A stretch of DNA of 19,347 nucleotides from the NCBI GenBank assembly GCA_036661515.1, contig JAVWYO010000038.1, forward strand, positions 1 through 19,347. The letters run 5' to 3'. The notes under the pieces were generated by a model. The model made no database searches. It was given only the letters and a program-made list of their open reading frames with translations, and had not been told where the DNA came from. Position numbers and translations under genes: made by a program. Positions 13,193-19,347 of the stretch are shown in pieces. Source of the DNA: HGM05232 sp036661515 (GTDB lineage: Bacteria; Bacteroidota; Bacteroidia; Bacteroidales; Muribaculaceae). The stretch's first letter is position 1. Each line of letters begins with the position of its first letter.

Positions 13193-15070
13193 ATGAAATT
13201 TGAATATGATGTAATAGTGATAGGTGCCGGCCATGCTGGGTGTGAAGCGGCTTGTGCGTCAGCAAATCTTGGCTCACAAACGTTACTTATTACTATGGAT
13301 ATGAATAAGATAGCACAAATGAGCTGTAACCCTGCCGTTGGTGGAATAGCCAAAGGTCAGATTGTCAGAGAGATAGATGCACTTGGCGGACAAATGGGGC
13401 TTGTAACAGATGCATCTGCTATACAGTTTAGAATACTTAATCGTTCTAAGGGTCCTGCTATGTGGAGCCCACGTGCGCAAGCCGACCGTATGAAATTCAT
13501 GGATTCGTGGCGACATACGATTGAGAATACCAAAAATCTGAATATGTGGCAAGACTCGGTAGTGTCGTTAGTAATTGAAGATGAGAAGGTTGCTGGTGTG
13601 GTGACTGCGCTTGGTGTAACTTTTGTTGCTAAGTCGGTAGTGCTAACAGCAGGTACTTTTCTTAACGGACTAATGCACGTAGGGCGAGTGAAATTGCCTG
13701 GAGGTCGTATTTCGGAGCCAGCTGCTTATGGTTTGACAGAGCAGTTGAAAGAAATAGGATTCACAACAGATAGGATGAAGACTGGTACGCCAGTGCGCAT
13801 TGATGGGCGAAGCGTGAACTTTGAGCATACCGTCAGGCAAGATGGCGAGGACGATTTTCATAAATTTTCGTATCTCCCAATTAGTAAGCGTAAGTTGAAA
13901 CAACGCCCTTGTTGGACGTTGTATACCAATGAATCAGTTCATGATATATTACGTAATGGACTTCCTGATTCTCCATTGTTTAATGGTCAAATACAGAGTA
14001 TAGGTCCGAGATATTGTCCGAGTATAGAAACCAAAATAGTTACATTTGCTGATAAGACTGAGCATCAATTATTTCTTGAACCCGAAGGTGAAACCACGCA
14101 AGAATATTACTTAAATGGATTTTCATCATCTCTTCCACTTCGCATTCAAGTAGAAGCTTTACAGAAGGTTCCAGCGCTTGCTGATGTGCACATATATCGA
14201 CCTGGATACGCGATTGAATATGATTATTTTGACCCAACGCAACTGTTACATACACTCGAAACTAAGCGTATAGCAAATCTATTTTTTGCAGGGCAAGTTA
14301 ATGGAACGACAGGATATGAAGAAGCCGCAGGGCAGGGGCTTATTGCTGGAATTAATGCGCATCAACGTGTCGTTGGTGGCAATCCATTTGTTCTTGGTAG
14401 AGATGAGGCTTATATTGGAGTTCTTATTGATGACCTTGTAACGAAAGGTGTTGATGAGCCTTATAGAATGTTTACTTCGCGCGCTGAATATCGCATTCTA
14501 CTACGCCAAGATGATGCAGATATGCGATTGACAGAGCGTGCATATAACATAGGACTTGCATCGCAAGAACGATATGAATTGATGGTCTCAAAGCGTGAAC
14601 AGAGGAATAATTTAATAGAATTTGCTCGTGAATTTTCGATAAAACCAGCGCTGATTAATGCCTCTCTTGAAGAGATGGAGACAACGCCATTAAAGCAAGG
14701 CGTGAAGCTCTATGATCTTATACTACGGCCACAGTTAAGCATCTTAATGCTTGCCAATCACATAAAATCGCTTGCTGATGAGATATTAAAAATTGAAGAA
14801 GGAAGAAGAGAAGAAATAATTGAGGCGGCTGAGATTCTTATTAAATATCAAGGATACATTGATAGAGAAAGGCAGATAGCTGATAAAATTTCGAGGCTTG
14901 AGCATATAAAAATAAACAACAAAATTAATTACGAAGATATAAAATCGTTATCAACTGAGGCACGCCAAAAATTGGCAAGAATAAAACCAGAAACCGTGGC
15001 GCAAGCATCTCGGATTCCCGGAATTTCGCCAAGCGATGTGAATATATTGCTTTTGTTATTAGGAAGATAA
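13193..15070 (+). CDS. mnmG: tRNA uridine-5-carboxymethylaminomethyl(34) synthesis enzyme MnmG (GidA)
   Basis: A 625-residue MnmG of full length. With MnmE it installs the cmnm5 group on wobble U34 of tRNAs, using FAD, NADH and methylene-tetrahydrofolate. Visible: the FAD Rossmann loop GAGHAGCEAA (11-20), CNPAVGGIAKGQ (45-56), the family signature GPRYCPSIETK (about 265-275), the second FAD block FAGQVNGTTGYEEAAGQG (about 364-381), and a helical C-terminal domain ending in RIPGISPSDVNILLLLLGR, the tRNA- and MnmE-binding region. The start ATG 13193 is directly followed by the FAD strand. mnmE is not in the window. A perfect parS site begins 9 nt after the stop codon. Confidence 0.97.
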   Translation: MKFEYDVIVIGAGHAGCEAACASANLGSQTLLITMDMNKIAQMSCNPAVGGIAKGQIVREIDALGGQMGLVTDASAIQFRILNRSKGPAMWSPRAQADRMKFMDSWRHTIENTKNLNMWQDSVVSLVIEDEKVAGVVTALGVTFVAKSVVLTAGTFLNGLMHVGRVKLPGGRISEPAAYGLTEQLKEIGFTTDRMKTGTPVRIDGRSVNFEHTVRQDGEDDFHKFSYLPISKRKLKQRPCWTLYTNESVHDILRNGLPDSPLFNGQIQSIGPRYCPSIETKIVTFADKTEHQLFLEPEGETTQEYYLNGFSSSLPLRIQVEALQKVPALADVHIYRPGYAIEYDYFDPTQLLHTLETKRIANLFFAGQVNGTTGYEEAAGQGLIAGINAHQRVVGGNPFVLGRDEAYIGVLIDDLVTKGVDEPYRMFTSRAEYRILLRQDDADMRLTERAYNIGLASQERYELMVSKREQRNNLIEFAREFSIKPALINASLEEMETTPLKQGVKLYDLILRPQLSILMLANHIKSLADEILKIEEGRREEIIEAAEILIKYQGYIDRERQIADKISRLEHIKINNKINYEDIKSLSTEARQKLARIKPETVAQASRIPGISPSDVNILLLLLGR

Positions 15071-15078
15071 ACTGATTT

Positions 15079-15094
15079 TGTTTCACGTGGAACA
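15079..15094. other. parS: parS centromere site (ParB-binding)
   Basis: TGTTTCACGTGGAACA; its reverse complement TGTTCCACGTGAAACA is the Bacillus subtilis parS sequence as I recall it. It is an imperfect 16-bp palindrome centred on CACGTG, intergenic between mnmG and apt. ParB dimers load here and spread along DNA, recruiting SMC/condensin and ParA for chromosome segregation. parS sites generally cluster near the replication origin. Confidence 0.9.
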
Positions 15095-15113
15095 TTTAGA
15101 AATTATAAATAAT

Positions 15114-15650
15114 ATGGAAAAGGAAAAGATTGAGAAAGTAAAGAGCATAATACGAGATGTGCCAGATTTCCCAACAAAAGGGGTCTTGTTTCGTGACCTA
15201 ACCACCGCCTTTAAAGATGGTGAAGTTCTTCATATAATAAGTGAAGAATTGAAAGACCAGTATAAAAACTTAGGTGTAACGAAAGTTGTAGGAATTGAAG
15301 CACGTGGGTTTATTGGAGCATCAATACTTGCGTATGAACTTAATGCTGGTTTTGTGCCATTGCGTAAGCCGGGTAAATTACCTGCAAATACAATTCAGAA
15401 ATCATACGCAAAAGAATATGGAACAGATACCATAGAAATACATTCAGATGCGATTGATGAAAACGACGTTGTTGTACTCCATGATGATGTGCTTGCAACA
15501 GGCGGGACAATGGCTGCTGCTTATGAACTTGTAAAGAGTCGTAATCCTAAAAAAATATACATTAATTTTATTATTGAACTTGGATTTCTGAAGGGTAGGG
15601 CAATGTTCCCCGCTGATGTAGATATTGAGTCGATGATAATATACAAATAG
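15114..15650 (+). CDS. apt: Adenine phosphoribosyltransferase
   Basis: A 178-residue Apt, the standard length, converting adenine and PRPP to AMP in purine salvage. The type I phosphoribosyltransferase PRPP loop is VVLHDDVLATGGT (120-132). Family blocks IRDVPDFPTKGVLFRDLT (13-30), VVGIEARGFI (58-67) and FVPLRKPGKLP (80-90) are present. The start is ATG 15114. An in-frame TTG at 15078 would add 12 residues (MFHVEHLEIINN), but that stretch is the parS site read as protein and should be left out. The gene sits 12 nt ahead of uvrC. Confidence 0.95.
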   Translation: MEKEKIEKVKSIIRDVPDFPTKGVLFRDLTTAFKDGEVLHIISEELKDQYKNLGVTKVVGIEARGFIGASILAYELNAGFVPLRKPGKLPANTIQKSYAKEYGTDTIEIHSDAIDENDVVVLHDDVLATGGTMAAAYELVKSRNPKKIYINFIIELGFLKGRAMFPADVDIESMIIYK

Positions 15651-15662
15651 TTATATAATAAT

Positions 15663-17528
15663 GTGAATCTAAGAAGCGAGCTACAAGAAAAGATTGATTT
15701 ATTACCCGAATCTCCTGGAGTGTATATGTACTTTGACAAGGAGGGGACGATAATTTACATTGGCAAAGCAAAGCGCTTACGCCGACGTGTAAAGTCATAT
15801 TTCAACAAGGTTCACACCATATTGCGTACGAATGTGCTTGTGCGTAATATTTACGACTTAAAATATATAGTTGTAAATTCAGAGGAAGATGCGTTGCATT
15901 TGGAGAATAGCCTAATAAAGGAAAACAAGCCAAGATATAACGTACTACTCAAAGATGATAAATCATACCCGTGGATATGCGTCACTAACGAACTGTATCC
16001 ACGCGTATTTATTACACGACAACTTGCAAAAAATGGTGCGAAATACTATGGGCCATATTCAAATGTGGCGATGGTGCGCACTGTGCTCGCTCTAATTCGT
16101 GAGATATATCCGATACGCACATGCTATCATTCGATAACGCAAGATGTGATTAATAGTAAAAAGCTAAAACTGTGTTTGCAGTATCATATAAAAAATTGTC
16201 TTGGTTGCTGTGTAGGTGAAATTTCTTCTGAAAAATATGGGGAATTTATAACAGAGATACGCCAAATACTTAGTGGAAATACTCAGCAGCTTTGCGACTA
16301 TTTACTTGATGAAATGGGTCGTTTGTCGGCTTTATTGCGCTTTGAAGATGCGCAAAGAATCAAAGAGAAGTATATGTTGGTTGACCAATACAGGGCAAAG
16401 TCGGTTATTGTAAGCAGTCTTATTCATAATGTAGATGTGTTTTCTTTCGATCGTGATGACGATTGTGCATATATTAATTATATGCACGTTCGCAATGGTT
16501 CAATAGTAAAAAGTCTAACGCTTGAATATAAAATAAAACTTGATGAAACTGATAGTGAATTGCTCTCATTAGCTATTGCTGAAATTTATTCTCAATTTGG
16601 GCGTGAGGCAAAGGAGTTAATAGTCCCATTCCTGCCAGATGCTGAGTTTGAAAATGTGCAAATTCTAATTCCACAAAGAGGCGATAAGCGTAAATTGCTT
16701 GATGTATCCGCACAAAATGCTCGACAATATAAGATAGATAAACTAAAACATGCCGATAAACTTAATCCAGAGCAGCGCATCATGCGCACACTTACAACTA
16801 TGCAGAAGGATTTCAGGTTGTCGGAATTACCTCGACACATAGAATGCTTTGATAATTCCAATATACAAGGTACTAATCCCGTTGGCTCTTGTGTGGTTTT
16901 TAAAAATGCTCGTCCATCAAAACGTGATTATCGCCATTTTAATATAAAAACTGTTGTTGGACCCGATGACTTTGCGTCGATGATAGAGGTGCTAACACGT
17001 AGGTATAGCCGACTTGTAGCCGAAGGCGAGGAATTGCCACAGCTTATTGTTGTAGATGGAGGAAAAGGGCAGTTAAGTGCTGGTGTGGAAGCGCTCGAAG
17101 GACTTGGACTTAGAGGTAAAATTGCTATTGTTGGCATTGCAAAGCGGCTTGAGGAAATATATTTTCCTGGTGATAGTGTGCCGTTATATATTGATAAAAA
17201 TTCAGAATCATTGCGCATTGTACAACAACTTCGAGATGAAGCCCACCGATTTGGGATTACACATCATCGTAATCGTAGGAGTAAAACTCAGGTACTTTCT
17301 TTACTTGATGACGTGTCGGGGATTGGTGAAAAAACTAAAGAGGCATTATTGCGACATTTTAAGAGCTTAAAGCGTGTTAAGGAGTCCACTGTTGATGAAA
17401 TAGCTGAAGTAATAGGACGTTCAAAGGCTGTTCTTGTGCACTCGGAATTGAATAAAATTAATAACGAAAATAATATTAGCGATGAGAATAGTAATTCAAC
17501 GAGTAAAAAGGGCATCAGTAACGATTAA
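15663..17528 (+). CDS. uvrC: Excinuclease ABC subunit UvrC
   Basis: A 621-residue UvrC that makes both incisions in nucleotide excision repair with UvrA and UvrB. Domains: GIY-YIG nuclease at the N-terminus (SPGVYMYF 17-24, YIGKAK 32-37); a Cys block with C154, C171, C179 and C183 matching the spacing of the Fe-S ligands described for E. coli UvrC; a UVR motif (about 207-240); the RNase H-like second nuclease (ECFDNSNIQGTNPVGS and following); and helix-hairpin-helix repeats (LLDDVSGIGEKTKEALLRHF, about 545-565). The start is GTG 15663; the ATG two bases earlier is followed at once by a stop. The Asn/Ser-rich tail overlaps dtd by 47 nt in another frame. Confidence 0.96.
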   Translation: MNLRSELQEKIDLLPESPGVYMYFDKEGTIIYIGKAKRLRRRVKSYFNKVHTILRTNVLVRNIYDLKYIVVNSEEDALHLENSLIKENKPRYNVLLKDDKSYPWICVTNELYPRVFITRQLAKNGAKYYGPYSNVAMVRTVLALIREIYPIRTCYHSITQDVINSKKLKLCLQYHIKNCLGCCVGEISSEKYGEFITEIRQILSGNTQQLCDYLLDEMGRLSALLRFEDAQRIKEKYMLVDQYRAKSVIVSSLIHNVDVFSFDRDDDCAYINYMHVRNGSIVKSLTLEYKIKLDETDSELLSLAIAEIYSQFGREAKELIVPFLPDAEFENVQILIPQRGDKRKLLDVSAQNARQYKIDKLKHADKLNPEQRIMRTLTTMQKDFRLSELPRHIECFDNSNIQGTNPVGSCVVFKNARPSKRDYRHFNIKTVVGPDDFASMIEVLTRRYSRLVAEGEELPQLIVVDGGKGQLSAGVEALEGLGLRGKIAIVGIAKRLEEIYFPGDSVPLYIDKNSESLRIVQQLRDEAHRFGITHHRNRRSKTQVLSLLDDVSGIGEKTKEALLRHFKSLKRVKESTVDEIAEVIGRSKAVLVHSELNKINNENNISDENSNSTSKKGISND

Positions 17529-17934
17529 TAATCAGTTACACAGTAAGATAGATGCTGGGCTAATGATTCTTGTAGGTGTCACTGATGGCGATTTAGCAGA
17601 AGAGGCAGACTGGCTTGCAGGAAAAGTCGCGTCGTTGCGTATTTTTAACGACGAAAGTGGTGTAATGAATTTATCGGTTACTGATATTGGTGGTGAAGTG
17701 TTGGCAGTCAGCCAATTCACCCTTTCGGCATCTACTCGTAAAGGGAATCGTCCATCATATATCCATGCAGCCAAGCATGAGTTGGCTATTCCGCTTTATG
17801 AGCGATTTTGCCAAAGAGTTTCCGAATTAATCGGTAAAAATGTTGAAACTGGTGTTTTTGGTGCTGATATGCAAGTAGAACTAATAAACGATGGTCCTGT
17901 GACAATAATAATAGATTCACATTTAAAGGAATAA
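17482..17934 (+). CDS. dtd: D-aminoacyl-tRNA deacylase
   Basis: A 150-residue Dtd that hydrolyses D-aminoacyl-tRNAs, and glycine mischarged on tRNA-Ala, protecting translation from wrong amino acids. The conserved start MRIVIQRVKRASVTI, the active-site SQFTL (77-81), KGNRPSY (87-93) and the cross-subunit Gly-cisPro motif (G138-P139 in NDGPVTIII) are all present. It begins inside the 3' end of uvrC, overlapping by 47 nt in a different frame. The conserved first strand confirms the start, so the overlap is real. Translational coupling to uvrC is likely. No promoter-like box is seen immediately upstream. Confidence 0.95.
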   Translation: MRIVIQRVKRASVTINNQLHSKIDAGLMILVGVTDGDLAEEADWLAGKVASLRIFNDESGVMNLSVTDIGGEVLAVSQFTLSASTRKGNRPSYIHAAKHELAIPLYERFCQRVSELIGKNVETGVFGADMQVELINDGPVTIIIDSHLKE

Positions 17935-17965
17935 CTTGCAATATTCAAATAATACTGTAAATTTG
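17935..17965 (+). promoter_or_regulatory. Candidate promoter before the MazG-like gene
   Basis: CTTG (17935-17938), a 19-nt spacer and TAAATTTG (17958-17965) fit the Bacteroidetes promoter layout, with one mismatch in the upstream box. The -7 box ends only 9 nt before ATG 17975, implying a very short leader, so it may be fortuitous. Confidence 0.4.
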
Positions 17966-17974
17966 TAACTAATT

Positions 17975-18301
17975 ATGACATTAAAAGAAGCTCAAGAAAC
18001 TGTTGATAGCTGGATAAAGCAATACGGTGTAAGATATTTCAGCGAGTTGACAAATATGGCAATTCTCACAGAAGAGGTGGGTGAGGTTGCCCGAATAATA
18101 GCCCGTCGCTATGGCGACCAGTCGTTTAAAGAGAGTGACAAAGATAGAGAGCTTGGCGATGAACTTGCCGACGTTTTATGGGTTTTATTATGTATTGCTA
18201 ATCAAACAGGAATAGATATTTCGGAGGCTTTCACGAAAAATATTGAAAAAAAGACGCTTCGTGACAGTGAGCGACATCATAATAATGAAAAATTAAAATA
18301 A
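17975..18301 (+). CDS. MazG-like nucleotide pyrophosphohydrolase
   Basis: A 108-residue single-domain all-alpha NTP pyrophosphatase of the MazG/iMazG (RS21-C6-like) type. The metal-binding signature EExxE...ExxD is present as EEVGE (33-37) and ELADVLW (63-69). Related enzymes hydrolyse (d)NTPs, including damaged ones, to the monophosphate and pyrophosphate. It is about half the length of E. coli MazG, which has two domains. The C-terminal tail (RDSERHHNNEKLK) is polar and probably flexible. It lies 40 nt after dtd and 27 nt before deoC, grouping it with dCTP/dNTP-related housekeeping functions. Confidence 0.88.
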   Translation: MTLKEAQETVDSWIKQYGVRYFSELTNMAILTEEVGEVARIIARRYGDQSFKESDKDRELGDELADVLWVLLCIANQTGIDISEAFTKNIEKKTLRDSERHHNNEKLK

Positions 18302-18328
18302 TAATACTAATAAATTAAATTTCGCATC

Positions 18329-19210
18329 ATGGACAAGTATCAGCAAGTCATCGAATCGAGCAAAGTGACGAGTGATGACGCAAAGGTAAAAATTGAGTTG
18401 GATAAGTTATTTAAGGAGCATCTTGATGAAAATCGTACAGAAGATGTCTATAAATTGTTGTTCAATTGTATTGACTTGACAACGTTGAGTACAACAGATA
18501 GCACAAGTTCAGTGGCAAAATTCACAGAGCGCGTAAATGCGTTTGATAATGAATATCCACAATATAAAAATGTTGCTGCGATATGCGTATATCCCAATTT
18601 TGCAAGTGTTGTAAATTCAGCGCTTGAAGTTACAGGAGTGAAAATAGCGGTTGTTGCTGGAGGATTTCCTGCATCACAAACATTTACAGAGATAAAGACC
18701 ACAGAGTCGGCACTTGCAGTTGCAGATGGGGCAAATGAGGTGGATATTGTACTCAATGTAGGTCATTTCTTAGATGGGAATTATGAGGAATTATGCGATG
18801 AAATAGCTGAAATAAAGCAAGCAATTCAAGAAGCACACTTGAAGGTAATTCTTGAAACTGGGGCATTAAAAAGTGCTGAAAATATTAAAAAAGCGTCGAT
18901 TCTTGCTATCTATGCAGGAGCTGATTTCATAAAGACCTCGACTGGTAAAATTTATGAAGGAGCGACTACCGAAGCTGCTTATGTGATGTGCCAAGTTATA
19001 AAGGAGTATTATCAGAAACATGGTGTGATGATTGGTTTTAAAGCAGCAGGCGGTGTCTCGACTACTGAAGATGCTCTAAAATATTATACCATAGTAAAAG
19101 AGGTGCTTGGAGAGAAATGGTTGACAAACGAATATTTCCGTCTTGGTGCTTCTCGCCTTGCAAATATCCTTCTTGGTGATATAACTGGTGAAAGTGTAAA
19201 ATTCTTCTAA
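18329..19210 (+). CDS. deoC: Deoxyribose-phosphate aldolase
   Basis: A 293-residue DERA, which cleaves 2-deoxyribose 5-phosphate to glyceraldehyde 3-phosphate and acetaldehyde in deoxynucleoside catabolism. TIM-barrel active-site residues are in place: D139 in EVDIVLNVG (137-145), Schiff-base Lys202 in DFIKTSTGK (199-207) and the helper Lys238 in GFKAAGGV (236-243). These match Asp102, Lys167 and Lys201 of E. coli DeoC. An N-terminal helical extension of about 45 residues before NCIDLTTL explains the longer length and is usual in Bacteroidetes DeoC. The start ATG 18329 fits that extension. It ends the plus-strand gene series and is followed by a strong hairpin terminator. Confidence 0.96.
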   Translation: MDKYQQVIESSKVTSDDAKVKIELDKLFKEHLDENRTEDVYKLLFNCIDLTTLSTTDSTSSVAKFTERVNAFDNEYPQYKNVAAICVYPNFASVVNSALEVTGVKIAVVAGGFPASQTFTEIKTTESALAVADGANEVDIVLNVGHFLDGNYEELCDEIAEIKQAIQEAHLKVILETGALKSAENIKKASILAIYAGADFIKTSTGKIYEGATTEAAYVMCQVIKEYYQKHGVMIGFKAAGGVSTTEDALKYYTIVKEVLGEKWLTNEYFRLGASRLANILLGDITGESVKFF

Positions 19211-19236
19211 ACAGGAAGAATAAGTATAAGATAATG

Positions 19237-19277
19237 CAAAAGAATGGCATTCTCGTGTTGGGAATGCCATTCTTTTG
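19237..19277. terminator. Strong hairpin terminator after deoC, probably bidirectional
   Basis: A perfect 16-bp stem (CAAAAGAATGGCATTC paired with GAATGCCATTCTTTTG) with a 9-nt loop, 26 nt after the deoC stop. The T-run at the base of the right arm serves the plus strand and the A-run of the left arm would serve transcription from the right. Confidence 0.85.
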
Positions 19278-19347
19278 TCTTTTAATGGGCTTTAGCTTCT
19301 GAAATGAAGTCTTTGTTGAGTTACTCGGTGAACGTTCGACAGTGAGC
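19278..19347. other. Unassigned right edge
   Basis: The last 70 bp give no recognisable product on either strand. A convergent minus-strand gene could end here, since short minus-strand frames reach stops in this stretch, but there is too little sequence to decide. Confidence 0.3.

Noticed and set aside
15078..15113. TTG-initiated extension of Apt (MFHVEHL...)
   Set aside because: The codons are the parS site. Apt of normal length begins at ATG 15114.
1..19347. tRNA, rRNA, CRISPR, insertion sequence, toxin-antitoxin or defence genes
   Set aside because: Gaps are short and none shows a cloverleaf, direct-repeat array or transposase. All large frames are accounted for by the listed genes.

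Overview
The window is an AT-rich piece of a Bacteroidetes chromosome, most likely order Bacteroidales and possibly a Muribaculaceae-like gut lineage. The class-level call rests on DUF4271 next to hemD, the ybeY-mnmG-apt-uvrC-dtd-mazG-like-deoC run, a DUF4369/thioredoxin-like lipoprotein, a fused SpmA-SpmB protein, and repeated promoter boxes of the Bacteroidetes type TAnnTTTG about 18-22 nt before start codons. The family-level guess is inference. Nearly all of the window is housekeeping. I see no rRNA, tRNA, CRISPR array, transposase, phage gene or defence system.

Layout. Bases 1-190 are non-coding and hold a mosaic of short palindromes and repeated CACAGAT words. A minus-strand GNAT-like acyltransferase follows (197-1327), divergent from an NAD-dependent epimerase (1481-2491). 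Next comes a plus-strand series: LOG-family protein, DUF4271 membrane protein, HemD (to 4739), then rnpA-yidD-tatD (4821-6085). A perfect 16-bp inverted repeat separates hemD from rnpA and contains a plausible rnpA promoter. tatD runs tail-to-tail into minus-strand comM/yifB (6069-7607). A DUF4369-type lipoprotein without a CxxC motif (7631-8650, minus) is divergent from an OMPLA-type outer-membrane phospholipase A (8791-9627), which overlaps tail-to-tail an AlkD-like DNA glycosylase (9614-10330, minus).

The second half is all plus strand. SpmA/SpmB fusion and a class I methyltransferase (10618-12596) are followed by ybeY, mnmG, apt, uvrC, dtd, a MazG-like pyrophosphohydrolase and deoC (12758-19210). 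deoC ends at a strong 16-bp hairpin terminator. These genes serve RNA maturation and translation quality (ybeY, mnmG, dtd, rnpA), DNA repair (uvrC, alkD-like, tatD), nucleotide salvage and clean-up (apt, deoC, mazG-like) and envelope biogenesis (yidD, pldA, lipoprotein).

The strongest non-coding signal is a perfect parS site, TGTTTCACGTGGAACA, at 15079-15094 between mnmG and apt. It implies that this segment takes part in ParB-dependent chromosome segregation and probably lies near the replication origin. I do not see a clearly new multi-gene system. The best leads are the parS site, the promoter-bearing inverted repeat before rnpA, the palindromic repeat mosaic at the left edge, and the SpmAB-methyltransferase pair.
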